Positions 8,285-17,635 of a DNA stretch of 64,000 nucleotides are shown one piece after another (position 1 is the first letter of the stretch; each line of letters opens with the position of its first letter). The stretch covers positions 868,001-932,000 of the forward strand of contig JADJKB010000003.1 in the NCBI GenBank assembly GCA_016706225.1. Direction: 5' to 3'. Origin of the DNA: Myxococcales bacterium (GTDB lineage: Bacteria > Myxococcota_A > Polyangia > Polyangiales > Polyangiaceae). Both the position numbers and the translations under genes were made by a program. The notes under the pieces are model-generated. The model had not been told where the DNA came from. It worked only from the letters and a program-made list of their open reading frames with translations, and ran no database searches.

Positions 8285-10605
8285 GCGGGCGTTCGCCGAG
8301 TAACCGCGACGACGACGACACGCTGGGCGAGAACCAGTACGGCGGCGTCAACGACAACTTGCCGACGGAAGAGCACACCGCCATCGACGAGTTCCCGGAC
8401 GGTGTGCTCACGGAAGACGACATCGACGACTCCATCGAGACCGTGGAGCGGCGCTTGCCCGAGGGACTGTTTCCGACCGAGGCGCTGCCCCGCTTCGAGG
8501 GCACCGGCACCATCACGCTGACCCGGGGCGTGGGCGCCATCTCCGAGCCCGTGACCCTGCCGCGCCCACCGCTGCCGCTTGCTGCGCCACTCCGGCGGGT
8601 CGAGCCGCCACCCAAACCCGCGCGTCCCTCGCTGCGATCGTGGGCCACTCCGCCGCCAAAACCGAGCCTGCGCGGAGCGCGCTTCGGCGCGGACGACTCA
8701 GGGGACTTCGCTCCAACTCCGGTGCGCGCGCTTCCGGAGCTCGGCCCGCCCCCGGTTCCGCCAGCGCGAGCGCGCACCCCCTCGCTCCCGCCGCCGCGCG
8801 CGCCTTCCATCCCTGCGCCGCGCGCGGCGTCCGCTCCCGCGCCCCGTGCTCCTTCCCTGCCTCCGCCGGCGCGGGCAGTGCGGCCGGCGTCACTCCCGCC
8901 GCCTGCGCCACTGCCCGCGACTTCACCGCTGCCCCCACCGGCGCGGGTGCCCCGAGCGCCGTCGCTGCCTCCGCCACCGCACCTGCCCCGAACGGAGATC
9001 GCCCACGCCACGCCGGAGGAAGCTGCACCGGCCCCGCGGCGAGCCAAGAAACGCCCGCGACCCCAGCCTCCCGAGGCCGCCGCACCAGCCCGGAGCGACG
9101 CAACTCGTCCATTTCCACTTCAAGCACCACGACGCGAACAGCCGTCGGCCTCAGACCTCGCCGCGCCCGCGCGGCCGAGTCCATCACCGTCGCACACGCC
9201 ACCTCCGCTCACGGCCTCGACGCCCCCTCCCGCTCCCCGTGCCGAGGACTACCGCTCCCAACCGCCGGCTCAGCGCGACGACCGCCGGCCCATGCACTCC
9301 GATCCACCGCCTCGCCATCCGAGCATGCCGGACATTCCACGCGCGGGACGCTCTGCGATCCGCGGGTCGGGCCGCATGCCAACCGGCCTGATCGGGCGCA
9401 TCGATCCGCGGGCGTTGGCCGCGGCCATCGGTGTGTTCGCGGCACTGGTATTCGGGATGATCGTGATCATGATCGCGGCCGCGGTTCGGGAGCGACCCGA
9501 AGACGGCACGCCTTCGGGCCCGGTGATCGCAGCGCGACCGCTGAACGTGCAGGGACAGCCAATCGCGCAGCCGAACCCCACGCCACTTGCGACCGCGCTG
9601 AAACCCGCCCCGACGACCCAGCTCGGCGGATGTCGCCTGGTCACGGTGCCGCGCCGTGTCACGGGGCCCGTGTTTCCGAACGTGCCCCCGATGCTGGCGG
9701 TCGCACCCGGTCAGAGCCGCGTTGCCGTAGGTTACGCTTCGGGAAGGAGCCACGCCGACGGCGTGATCGTCAACCTGGAGGATCTATCGGTCGAACCCCG
9801 CTACTCCGACGAGCTCCCAGGTCCTGTGTTCCGCGTCACGCCGCTCACCGATCGCGCACCCGTCGCGTTCGCGGTCGATCGCGACGATCCACAAATCCAG
9901 AACCTGCGCACCATCCCCGCGAGCCCTCCGCTGCGGGTTGGAACCAGCTATTTCGGCTTCGTCCGCCTGAACGAGACGACGTCGCCGACCGTGATCTGGC
10001 CGGGCGCGCGCTTCGATGGCATCAGCGAACCGGCCTTCGCCGTCACCGAACGCGACGGTTATGGCATCACCTTCAGAACTGGGCGCGGGAGCGGCGACGT
10101 CCTCGCGGGCTGGTTGACACCGTCGGGCACCGCAGACGGCGACCTGGGCCGCGTCGACGCCGGGCCTCGCGAGGTGGGGTCTCCGAGCATCGCCGCCAGC
10201 GACCGCAACGTGGTGATCGCGTTTGCCGCCCGTGCCCCGGGCGAGGCCTGGCACATCCGCGTTGCGATCGCGACACGCGGCAAGGTCCCGACCACGTCTC
10301 GCGAGCTCGTCCCAACGAGCAGCGCGGCGACGGACGCCATCTCGCCCGTCATCGTGGCGCTCCCGACCGGTGGGTTCGTACTGCAATGGTTGCAGGGCCC
10401 AGCCGGCGAGCGACGAGTCCTCGCGCGGACGCTGGACGACCGACTCGCGCCCCAGGGCGTGGCCATCGAGCTAGCGCAAGGCGCGAGTGTCCAGGATGCC
10501 CCGGGAGCGCTGGTGTTCCGCTCCGGAAAAGTCCTCGCGCTCCACCTCGCCGCCGCAGCGGACAAGAGCGTCGAGCTGCGCGGCGCCGTGCTGGTCTGCG
10601 GCTGA
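8281..10605 (+). CDS. Pro-rich single-pass membrane protein inside the xdh operon
   Basis: 774 residues, family not recognised. Residues 1-75 are acidic and polar; about 90-350 are extremely Pro/Ala/Arg-rich with recurrent PSLPPP and APRAPS runs; one membrane helix lies at about 380-403 (VFAALVFGMIVIMIAAAV); residues about 440-774 form a Cys-poor, beta-rich region with repeats of short hydrophobic strands that could be a propeller-like periplasmic domain. The reading frame is fixed by the ATGA overlap with xdhC and by the membrane segment; competing frames through the Pro-rich DNA are shadows. It sits between xdhC and xdhA, where no such protein is normally found, so a role linked to purine oxidation or its sensing is only positional inference. 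Confidence 0.8.
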   Translation: MSGRSPSNRDDDDTLGENQYGGVNDNLPTEEHTAIDEFPDGVLTEDDIDDSIETVERRLPEGLFPTEALPRFEGTGTITLTRGVGAISEPVTLPRPPLPLAAPLRRVEPPPKPARPSLRSWATPPPKPSLRGARFGADDSGDFAPTPVRALPELGPPPVPPARARTPSLPPPRAPSIPAPRAASAPAPRAPSLPPPARAVRPASLPPPAPLPATSPLPPPARVPRAPSLPPPPHLPRTEIAHATPEEAAPAPRRAKKRPRPQPPEAAAPARSDATRPFPLQAPRREQPSASDLAAPARPSPSPSHTPPPLTASTPPPAPRAEDYRSQPPAQRDDRRPMHSDPPPRHPSMPDIPRAGRSAIRGSGRMPTGLIGRIDPRALAAAIGVFAALVFGMIVIMIAAAVRERPEDGTPSGPVIAARPLNVQGQPIAQPNPTPLATALKPAPTTQLGGCRLVTVPRRVTGPVFPNVPPMLAVAPGQSRVAVGYASGRSHADGVIVNLEDLSVEPRYSDELPGPVFRVTPLTDRAPVAFAVDRDDPQIQNLRTIPASPPLRVGTSYFGFVRLNETTSPTVIWPGARFDGISEPAFAVTERDGYGITFRTGRGSGDVLAGWLTPSGTADGDLGRVDAGPREVGSPSIAASDRNVVIAFAARAPGEAWHIRVAIATRGKVPTTSRELVPTSSAATDAISPVIVALPTGGFVLQWLQGPAGERRVLARTLDDRLAPQGVAIELAQGASVQDAPGALVFRSGKVLALHLAAAADKSVELRGAVLVCG

Positions 10606-10677
10606 CCCGCTTGCGGTGAATTCGCGCGGCCTCTCCGTGGTAGCCTCGACCTCCGGCCGCTCTGCCGCATCCACGCC

Positions 10678-12069
10678 ATGTCGATTCGCTTCACCCTCAA
10701 CGGCAGGCCGGTCGAGGTCACCGACTTCGACCCGAACACCACGCTCCTCGCACATCTGCGCGCGACCGGGCTGACCGGCTCCAAAGAAGGCTGCGCAGAG
10801 GGAGAGTGCGGCGCGTGCGCCGTTCTCCTGACCCGACGCGACAGAGAGGGGCGCACGTTCTACGAACCCGTGAACGGTTGTTTGATGCTGCTGGGCGCGT
10901 GCGCAGATCAGGAAATCCTGAGCGTCGAAGGTGTCGCTCAGGGCGGAGCGCTTCACCCCGTGCAAGCCGCCATGGTCGAGCGCGGCGGCTCACAATGCGG
11001 GTACTGCACGCCGGGCTTCGTGGTCAGCTTGTTCGCCGAATACTACCGCCGGGAGCGCACTGAGCCGGACCCGGAAGCCATCGCAGGCAACCTGTGTCGG
11101 TGCACCGGTTATCGTCCGATCCGCGACGTGCTCCACACACTGGGACGGCCCGCCCGGAACGATCCGTTCGAGCAGCGGCTGACGAGCAGCCCGCCCTCCC
11201 TCGGCTCGGTGCTCCACACCGGGGCAGACTGCAGCTTCTTCCGTCCCACCAGCCTCGAGCAGGCGCTCTCTCACCTGGCAGAACACCCCGAGGTGACCGT
11301 GGTGGCCGGCGGTACGGACGTCGTGGTGGAGGTGAACCAGCGTCATCGCCGCTCGAAGCAGTATCTCTCCCTCGACGGCGTCCTCGAGTTGCGCAGCTTC
11401 GACTGGGCCGAGGACCACGTTCGCATCGGTGCTGCGCTGTCGCTCACCGAGATCGAACATCGCCTCTCGGGGCGGGTACCGATCCTCGACCAGCTCTTCC
11501 CGTTGTTCTCGTCGCGCTTGATCCGCAACCGCGCGACGCTTGGCGGCAACCTGATGACCGCGTCGCCCATCGGCGATAGCCCGCCCGCGCTGCTCGCCCT
11601 CGACGCCGAGGTCGAGCTCGTCCGGTTGGGAGGCACACGACGCATCCCGCTCGCTGATTTTTTCACCGGCTACCGCAAGACCGCGGCGAACCCGGGGGAG
11701 ATCTTGAGTGCGGTTCGGATCCCATTGCCGCTGCCCGCGGTGCAGCGGTTCTACAAGGTGAGCAAGCGACAGATCGATGACATCAGCAGTGTGGCCGCCG
11801 GCTTCTCGCTCTCGTTCGACACTGCGGGAAAGATCAGCGCGGCACGCCTGGCGTACGGTGGGGTGGCCGCGGTGCCGGCGCGCGCGGTGGACGCCGAGGC
11901 CGCGCTGCTCGGCCAGACCTGGGAGCTGCGCCTCGTGAAAAGCGTCGAACCCATCCTGGCTCGCGCCTTCAAACCCATCGGCGACCACCGAGGCAGCGCG
12001 GACTACCGCGCGAAGATGGTGGTTCGACTGCTCGAGAAGCTGTGGTTCGACACGGAAGGGAGCCGCTGA
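10678..12069 (+). CDS. xdhA: Xanthine dehydrogenase small subunit (2Fe-2S and FAD)
   Basis: 463 residues, typical of bacterial XdhA. The first 2Fe-2S cluster motif (EGCAEGECGACAV) is at about 38-50, and the second cluster motifs are CGYCTPGF near 106 and NLCRCTGYRPI near 138. The FAD-binding domain follows at about 185-360 (VVAGGTDVVVE; RNRATLGGNLMTASPIGD), then a CO-dehydrogenase-flavoprotein C-terminal domain. It carries electrons from the molybdenum subunit to NAD+. Its stop overlaps the xdhB start (TGATG), indicating coupled synthesis of the two subunits. Confidence 0.96.
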   Translation: MSIRFTLNGRPVEVTDFDPNTTLLAHLRATGLTGSKEGCAEGECGACAVLLTRRDREGRTFYEPVNGCLMLLGACADQEILSVEGVAQGGALHPVQAAMVERGGSQCGYCTPGFVVSLFAEYYRRERTEPDPEAIAGNLCRCTGYRPIRDVLHTLGRPARNDPFEQRLTSSPPSLGSVLHTGADCSFFRPTSLEQALSHLAEHPEVTVVAGGTDVVVEVNQRHRRSKQYLSLDGVLELRSFDWAEDHVRIGAALSLTEIEHRLSGRVPILDQLFPLFSSRLIRNRATLGGNLMTASPIGDSPPALLALDAEVELVRLGGTRRIPLADFFTGYRKTAANPGEILSAVRIPLPLPAVQRFYKVSKRQIDDISSVAAGFSLSFDTAGKISAARLAYGGVAAVPARAVDAEAALLGQTWELRLVKSVEPILARAFKPIGDHRGSADYRAKMVVRLLEKLWFDTEGSR

Positions 12070-14390
12070 TGAGCGTGCTTGGCAAAGCTCTGCCCCACGA
12101 GAGTGCACGCGACCATGTGACCGGCGCAGCGCTCTACACCGACGACCTGGTGGGGCGTTTCCCCGGCGCCCTGCACGCCTGGCCCGTCACGGCTCCCCAC
12201 GCTCACGCGAACGTGAAGTCCATCGACACTCAACCGGCGCGCGCCATCCCCGGAGTCACGCTGATCCTCACCGCCGCAGACGTGCCGGGCGAGAACCAAA
12301 TTGGCCCGGCCCGCCCGGACGAGCCGCTCTTCCCGACCGAGGTCATGTTCCACGGCCAGCCGGTGGCATGGGTCCTCGGCGAGACCGAAGAGGCGGCACG
12401 CATCGGCGCCTCCAAGGTCGTCGTGGTGTACGAAGAGCTGCCGGCGATCCTGAGCATCGAGGCCGCCATCTCAGCGGACTCGTTCCTCACCGGCGAGCTG
12501 CGCCTGGCACAGGGCGACGCCGCGGCTGCACTCGCGCGCGCCCCCCGCCGCCTGAGCGGCGAGCTCTTCGTGGGTGGGCAGGAGCACTTCTACCTCGAGA
12601 CCCACGCGGCCCTTGCACACCTCGACGAACAGGACCGTGTGTTCGTGCACTCCTCCACACAACACCCATCGGAGACCCAAGAGATCGTGTCTCGGGTGCT
12701 GGGGGTCCACAAACACGACGTCACCGTCCAGAGCTTGCGCATGGGCGGCGCGTTCGGCGGCAAGGAAGTTCAGGCCAACGCCTGGGCTGCCGTGGCTGCG
12801 CTCGGTTGCCGAAAGACCGGGCGTCCGGTCCGGGTGCGTCTCAACCGGGCCCAGGACACCAGCATGACCGGCAAACGCCACCCGTTCCTGGGGCGCTTCG
12901 AGGTCGGCTTCGACGATTCGGGCAAGCTGCTCGCGCTTCGCATGCAGCTCTTCGCGGATGGCGGATTCAGCCTCGATCTGTCGGAGCCCATCCTCTACCG
13001 AGCCCTCTTTCACTCGGACAACACCTACCTCTTGCCCGACGTCGAGCTGACGGGACGTGTCGTCTTGACCCACAAGACGAGCATGACGGCCTTCCGAGGC
13101 TTCGGCGGTCCGCAGGGCATGGTCATGATCGAGGAGATCATGGACCGCATCGCCCGCACTCTGGGTGTGCCGCCGCACCAGGTGCGCGCCAACAACTTCT
13201 ATCGCGAGGGAGACCGCACACCCTATGGGCAAGTCGTCCGTGACGCGGAGCGCATCGGCCGCATCTGGAGCGAGCTGTTGGCGTCGAGCGCTTTCTCCGA
13301 GCGCTGGCAGAAGCTCAGAGAGCACAACCGCGAGAACCCCCACTCCAAGCGCGGCCTGGCCATCACACCGGTCAAGTTCGGTATCTCGTTCACGACGGCG
13401 TTCTTCAATCAGGGCGGGGCGCTGGTGCTGATCTACGCGGACGGCAGCGTGCAGGTGAACCACGGCGGCACCGAGATGGGGCAAGGGCTGCACACCAAGA
13501 TGCTGCAGGTTGCGGCGCACACGCTCGGCGTTGGCCCGGGCAGCATTCGCATGATGCCGACGCAGACCGACAAGGTCCCGAACACGTCCGCGACCGCGGC
13601 TTCGAGCGGCGCGGATCTGAACGGGGCAGCGATCAAGGCCGCTTGCGAGACCCTGCGCGAACGCCTGGCTGAGGTCGCTGCAAAGGAGCTGGGCGTGACG
13701 GCGGACGACGTCGAGTTCGAAGACGGCCGGGTGTTTGCCCGCGGCGCGCCGGAGCCCGCGCTCAGCTTCGAGCACGTGACCCATCAGGCGTATCTGGCCC
13801 GAGTTCCGCTATTTTCCAGCGGTTATTACCGCACGCCCGAGATCCACTTCGACAAGGCCACGGGCACCGGCAAACCCTTCCACTACTTCGCTTACGGCGC
13901 CGCCGTGACCGAGGTGCTGGTGGACGGTTTCACTGGCATGTACTCCATCGAGCGGGTCGACATTCTTCACGACGTGGGTGACTCACTCTCGCCACTGCTG
14001 GACATCGGGCAGGTCGAGGGCGGCTACATCCAGGGACTCGGCTGGTTGACCCTGGAAGAGCTGGTGTGGACGGGGGACGGAAGGCTCGCGACGCCGAACG
14101 CTTCGACCTACAAACTACCGGGCCTGGGCGAGTGCCCGCCGGTGTTCGAGGTGAAGCTGCTCGAGCGCGCGACGGAGCCCGACGTGGTGTACGGCAGCAA
14201 GGCCGTCGGCGAGCCGCCGCTGATGCTGGCCATCAGCGCACGCGAGGCGCTGCGCCAGGCGGTGAGCGCGTTCGGCAACGAACGACCGGGGGTGGTGGAC
14301 CTGGCGTCGCCCGCGACACCCGAGGCCGTCTTCTGGGCCATCGAAAAAGTCAGAGCAGCCAGCTCGGGCGCCGAGCGCGCCGCAGAGTGA
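12069..14390 (+). CDS. xdhB: Xanthine dehydrogenase molybdopterin-binding subunit
   Basis: 773 residues from the ATG that overlaps the xdhA stop; an in-frame ATG 27 bases upstream is less likely. Aldehyde oxidase/xanthine dehydrogenase a/b hammerhead at the N-terminus, then the molybdenum domain with MGGAFGGKE near 226, the substrate-binding Arg loop MTAFRGFGGPQG near 339, and the base-catalytic Glu in VGEPPLML near 713. The Arg in the AFRGFGG loop favours purine substrates (hypoxanthine, xanthine) over aldehydes. With XdhA and XdhC it makes a complete cytosolic enzyme for purine catabolism. Confidence 0.96.
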   Translation: MSVLGKALPHESARDHVTGAALYTDDLVGRFPGALHAWPVTAPHAHANVKSIDTQPARAIPGVTLILTAADVPGENQIGPARPDEPLFPTEVMFHGQPVAWVLGETEEAARIGASKVVVVYEELPAILSIEAAISADSFLTGELRLAQGDAAAALARAPRRLSGELFVGGQEHFYLETHAALAHLDEQDRVFVHSSTQHPSETQEIVSRVLGVHKHDVTVQSLRMGGAFGGKEVQANAWAAVAALGCRKTGRPVRVRLNRAQDTSMTGKRHPFLGRFEVGFDDSGKLLALRMQLFADGGFSLDLSEPILYRALFHSDNTYLLPDVELTGRVVLTHKTSMTAFRGFGGPQGMVMIEEIMDRIARTLGVPPHQVRANNFYREGDRTPYGQVVRDAERIGRIWSELLASSAFSERWQKLREHNRENPHSKRGLAITPVKFGISFTTAFFNQGGALVLIYADGSVQVNHGGTEMGQGLHTKMLQVAAHTLGVGPGSIRMMPTQTDKVPNTSATAASSGADLNGAAIKAACETLRERLAEVAAKELGVTADDVEFEDGRVFARGAPEPALSFEHVTHQAYLARVPLFSSGYYRTPEIHFDKATGTGKPFHYFAYGAAVTEVLVDGFTGMYSIERVDILHDVGDSLSPLLDIGQVEGGYIQGLGWLTLEELVWTGDGRLATPNASTYKLPGLGECPPVFEVKLLERATEPDVVYGSKAVGEPPLMLAISAREALRQAVSAFGNERPGVVDLASPATPEAVFWAIEKVRAASSGAERAAE

Positions 14391-14420
14391 GTACTGACGG
14401 CGGAAGCCGGAGCGCCGGGC

Positions 14421-15044
14421 TCAGAGCGCGGCGTGGATGTCGAACTGCAGGTTGTCCAGCGTCGTCAGGCTGGCCCACTCCCAGATCGTGCCCTCTTTGC
14501 CACCGTTGATGTCCGCGACCAGACGGCCTTCGTCGTCGGTGTAGATGCCGAGATTGAGTTTGACGCCGTTCACTTCCTGCTGTGCCAAGGGAACGATCGC
14601 GCCGTCCGAGGTCTTGAGGCTCCAGTCGACCAACAGGTCGACGTCGATGCTGGTGAAGCGGGTGCCGGACTCGGACTGCTGAAGCGGTGCATCAATCGGC
14701 TTCTTCAGCTTCACCGACATGCCGTGCAGGACGGTGTCCTTGAGCGTGGCTTCGTCCTTGTTCAGGACAATGTCGTCGATCACGATCTGGAGCTCGTCCA
14801 GGTGCAGCGTCGAGTCCGACTCGCTCAGCCGCACGTGGCCGGACAGCACCTGCAGGGTGATGTCGGACATGACGGCCTGACTGGCGCCCGTCTCGACGGT
14901 CAGGCTCACCGCATCGGTGGGCACCTCCGCCGGGATGGCGGGGCCCTGGTCCGGGCCCTCGGAGGATGCGGTGGCCGCACAGCCGGCGCTGCCCAGCATG
15001 AGTGCTGCGGAGAAAGCGGCGAAAACCAGGCGGATTGAGTTCAT
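14421..15044 (-). CDS. Secreted lipoprotein, unknown function
   Basis: 207 residues from the internal ATG at 15044, which gives a clean signal peptide (MNSIRLVFAAFSAALMLGSAGC) with a lipobox cysteine; the longer in-frame start adds a charged stretch unlike a leader. The mature part is beta-rich with many Ser/Thr/Asp and no cysteine, suggesting a periplasm-facing lipid-anchored domain. It converges with xdhB and is divergent from the pyroglutamyl peptidase gene; a palindromic site lies between the two starts. I do not recognise the family. Confidence 0.75.
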   Translation of the reverse strand: MNSIRLVFAAFSAALMLGSAGCAATASSEGPDQGPAIPAEVPTDAVSLTVETGASQAVMSDITLQVLSGHVRLSESDSTLHLDELQIVIDDIVLNKDEATLKDTVLHGMSVKLKKPIDAPLQQSESGTRFTSIDVDLLVDWSLKTSDGAIVPLAQQEVNGVKLNLGIYTDDEGRLVADINGGKEGTIWEWASLTTLDNLQFDIHAAL

Positions 15045-15089
15045 GGCGGACTCTTTCGTCTTTATCTCGGAGGCCGTCAACCCCTTTTT

Positions 15090-15122
15090 CCTACATCGTA
15101 TCCAAATGTAGGCAAACGTAGG
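15090..15122. promoter_or_regulatory. Candidate operator: inverted repeat plus third half-site
   Basis: CCTACAT (15090-15096) and ATGTAGG (15106-15112) form a perfect 7 bp inverted repeat with a 9-base spacer; a near-identical third half-site, ACGTAGG, follows at 15116-15122. It lies 45 bp upstream of the lipoprotein gene at 15044 and about 140 bp upstream of the divergent gene at 15259, in unusually AT-rich DNA for this window. The placement fits a repressor or activator site serving one or both genes; the regulator is unknown. Confidence 0.4.
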
Positions 15123-15258
15123 TTTTTAACAGACACTGGGCGCGCGTGCGTCCAGACTTTGGACGGCGGCTCGGGAGCGAAGCGGGCCCGGCCGATGGCT
15201 CCGTGAGCTCAACTGAAGCGTGACTTGCGACCGCGTTTGGGCGGAAGCTGAAAGTCTC

Positions 15259-16812
15259 ATGAGCGTCGGGCGTGTCTCGGTCCGCGGCTTTTGCATGGCC
15301 GCGCTGGCCATCGGTCTCGGAGGGTGCAGCAGCAATGACCCCAGTTCAGGTCAGTCGAATGCGCCCGCCGCCCGCATGCCGCGTGACTCCCAGGCGGATG
15401 GGCTGTTCAAGGACTTCCTCGACGGAAAGTACGACGGGTTCGGGCACCCGCTCGACGCCGAGGTCTGGCAGGCGGAGAGCGAGTGCGCTCCATCAACAGG
15501 AAAACTCGAGGCCGAAGGCCAGGGATTCTCGGCGAGCGAGCATGCCGCGGGCAGCGTCTGCGACGCGACCTCCAAGGGCATCGGGCTCGGGCGTTTTGCG
15601 CTCAACGTCCGCGCGCTCGTCTACGACGTCTGTCAGGACACGAGCTGCGACGCGGCGACCCCCGTGCTCGATATCCGGGTGAAGCGCGCCGACGGGACTG
15701 TGCTCGAAGAGAAGACCATCCCCTGGTCTGCCTTCTCGAGCGAGCTGACCTACGTCAACGTGCCGCTGCGCTTCACCCACAGCGAAGACGGCCCGGTACG
15801 CGTGGAGGTGAGCTGGGCAGGGAAGGTTAGCGCGCGGGTCGACTACGTCGAGTTGTTCCGCGCCACCAAGAACCTGCTGGTCACACCGTCGACTGTGCTC
15901 TCGCCTGGCGCCAAGATCGAGGTCGAAGCCCTGGACCCTCCCCCGAGTTTCACGCTCGCGGCGTTCTGCAACGACAGCGACAAGACCGCCGAGGTGAACG
16001 CGCTGCTCAGCTCCGGAGCGGCGACCCGCGAAGACACCGAGTTTCGCAGTGTATTCAGCTTCGCGGCCGAAGATCTGATCAAAGACTGTCCGCTGCCGAG
16101 CCGCCTCCGGTTCTCCTTGCTGAAGGGCACATGGCAGCAGGCCATGGCGCGCATCAGCCTGTACGCCGAAGAGCCGCCCTGCACCTTCGCCCCGAACACG
16201 ACCCGCGTGCTGCTCACGGGGTTCGAGCCTTTCCCCGCGGACTCGACCCACGACAACAGCTCCCAGAAAGCGGTGTCGAGCTTCGACCCGGGCGCCGTGC
16301 CCGGGATCTCGCTGATGGCGCTGACCTTGCCGGTCGAGTTCGATACGGCACCCGGCATCGTCGCGAGCGCCATCACACGCTGCAAACCGGACGTGGTCAT
16401 CGGCTTTGGTCAGGGACGCAGCCAGGTCGATCTCGAGGGCACGGCGTACAACAACAAGGACTCAGCGGAGATCGCCGGCGGGTTCCCCGACAACCGCGGG
16501 CACATCCCGGGTGGCGAGCCCATCGTGACGGGCGGTGCCGCGGAGCTGACCACCGGTCTGCCGACGACGAAGATCCACGAGCTTCTAGCCCAGAGCGGGA
16601 TCAAGGTTGGTTACTCGGACGACCCGGGGCGCTTCGTCTGCAACAACACCTTCTATCGCATCATGACCGAAGCAGCGGGCCAGCCCCGTGTGTCGGGCTT
16701 CATCCACCTGCCCTACATCCACACCGTCGACGCCGCCGACCAGGCCATGCTGAAAGAGGTCGTGACGACGGCCGTGACCCAGGCTGTCGCGAAGTTCAAG
16801 ACGCTCCCCTGA
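15259..16812 (+). CDS. Lipoprotein with C-terminal pyroglutamyl peptidase I domain
   Basis: 517 residues starting at the ATG that gives a signal peptide ending in IGLGGC (lipobox). Residues about 40-300 are a beta-rich domain resembling a binding module. The C-terminal 215 residues are a C15 pyrrolidone-carboxylate peptidase: LLTGFEPF opening, catalytic Glu393 (VDLEGTAYN), Cys461 (FVCNNTFY) and His483 (GFIHLPY), all three present. C15 enzymes remove N-terminal pyroglutamate from peptides and are normally small cytosolic proteins of about 215 residues. Here the enzyme is lipid-anchored and fused to an extra domain, so it should act outside the cytosol. Confidence 0.88.
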   Translation: MSVGRVSVRGFCMAALAIGLGGCSSNDPSSGQSNAPAARMPRDSQADGLFKDFLDGKYDGFGHPLDAEVWQAESECAPSTGKLEAEGQGFSASEHAAGSVCDATSKGIGLGRFALNVRALVYDVCQDTSCDAATPVLDIRVKRADGTVLEEKTIPWSAFSSELTYVNVPLRFTHSEDGPVRVEVSWAGKVSARVDYVELFRATKNLLVTPSTVLSPGAKIEVEALDPPPSFTLAAFCNDSDKTAEVNALLSSGAATREDTEFRSVFSFAAEDLIKDCPLPSRLRFSLLKGTWQQAMARISLYAEEPPCTFAPNTTRVLLTGFEPFPADSTHDNSSQKAVSSFDPGAVPGISLMALTLPVEFDTAPGIVASAITRCKPDVVIGFGQGRSQVDLEGTAYNNKDSAEIAGGFPDNRGHIPGGEPIVTGGAAELTTGLPTTKIHELLAQSGIKVGYSDDPGRFVCNNTFYRIMTEAAGQPRVSGFIHLPYIHTVDAADQAMLKEVVTTAVTQAVAKFKTLP

Positions 16813-16853
16813 GAGCTTGGCGGATTCGTGCGCAGTGTGAGCACTCGCGGCCG

Positions 16854-16868
16854 CTGAGCTCGGCTCAG
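16854..16868. terminator. Hairpin between convergent genes
   Basis: CTGAGC-TCG-GCTCAG forms a perfect 6 bp stem with a 3-base loop in the 52 bp gap between the convergent peptidase and sigma-factor genes, overlapping the sigma stop codon. There is no T-run, so intrinsic termination is uncertain. Confidence 0.3.
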
Positions 16869-17542
16869 GCCGCAAAAGCCTGAGACTCCACCAGCTCGGC
16901 CAGGCGCCGCTCGAGTTTGTGCTTCTTGGTGTACACGGTCGCCACGCTGATGCCCATGCGAGCCGCAATGACTTCGGGCGCGAGATCCTGCCCGAAGTAG
17001 AGCGCGAAGAACTCGCGCTCGCGCGCCGACAGCCCCTTCACGACCTCCGCCACGATCTCCGCGCGTTGCCGCTCCCAGAGCTCCTCCTGGGGATCGGGCC
17101 GCTCACAAGCCGTCTCGAAGATCTCGGTGCGGAAATCGACGGGGCTGCGCTTGATCCTGCGCAGGTGGTCGTAGGTCGCCTGCATGGCCATGCGCGTGAG
17201 CCAGCTACCGAGGCGTGCGCCGCGCGTCGGATCGAAGCTGCGCAGCTTCGAGCGGTCGCGGGCGATCAGGGCGAGGCAGAACTTCGCGTACACCTCGCGG
17301 ACGTCGTCGGATCCCGTCACCGCGCCGAAGCGCGACAGGATGCGCCCGATGGCGCGGTGCAATGCCCCGGCATAGACGCTGTTGAACTCGCGCCAGGCCT
17401 GCGGCTCGTCGGCGAGCAGGCGCGCAACGAAGGCGGCCTCCTCGAACAGCTCGCTCGGATGGGCGGGTTTTTTGGGGCCTTGGAAGGAAGTCGAAGCGGC
17501 TTGGGTCTGCATGGGAGTGCCGGTCCCTACAGCAACCGACAT
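16865..17542 (-). CDS. ECF-type RNA polymerase sigma factor
   Basis: 225 residues from the ATG at 17542; starts at 17614 and 17512 are also in frame and no ribosome site decides between them. Region 2 lies at about residues 45-125 (RAIGRILSRFG ... WLTRMAMQATYDHLRR), with the -10-recognising helices. Region 4 is the C-terminal HTH (LSAREREFFALYF ... IAARMGISVATVYTKKHKLERRL). No anti-sigma gene is adjacent: downstream is a convergent gene and upstream is a broken cyclase. It likely redirects RNA polymerase to a small regulon in response to an unknown signal. Confidence 0.88.
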   Translation of the reverse strand: MSVAVGTGTPMQTQAASTSFQGPKKPAHPSELFEEAAFVARLLADEPQAWREFNSVYAGALHRAIGRILSRFGAVTGSDDVREVYAKFCLALIARDRSKLRSFDPTRGARLGSWLTRMAMQATYDHLRRIKRSPVDFRTEIFETACERPDPQEELWERQRAEIVAEVVKGLSAREREFFALYFGQDLAPEVIAARMGISVATVYTKKHKLERRLAELVESQAFAA

Positions 17543-17635
17543 GCCAGGCAAAAGTGCGCCGTTTCGGCATGATTTCCGCCATTTGCCCTGTGGCGCCGGC
17601 GCCTCAACCCGCACTGATGCTGGGGTGCGCGCGCC

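Noticed and set aside
8640..10619. Alternative plus-strand frame through the Pro-rich gene
   Set aside because: Arg-rich composition without a start site; the frame from 8281 overlaps xdhC as ATGA and contains a clear membrane helix.
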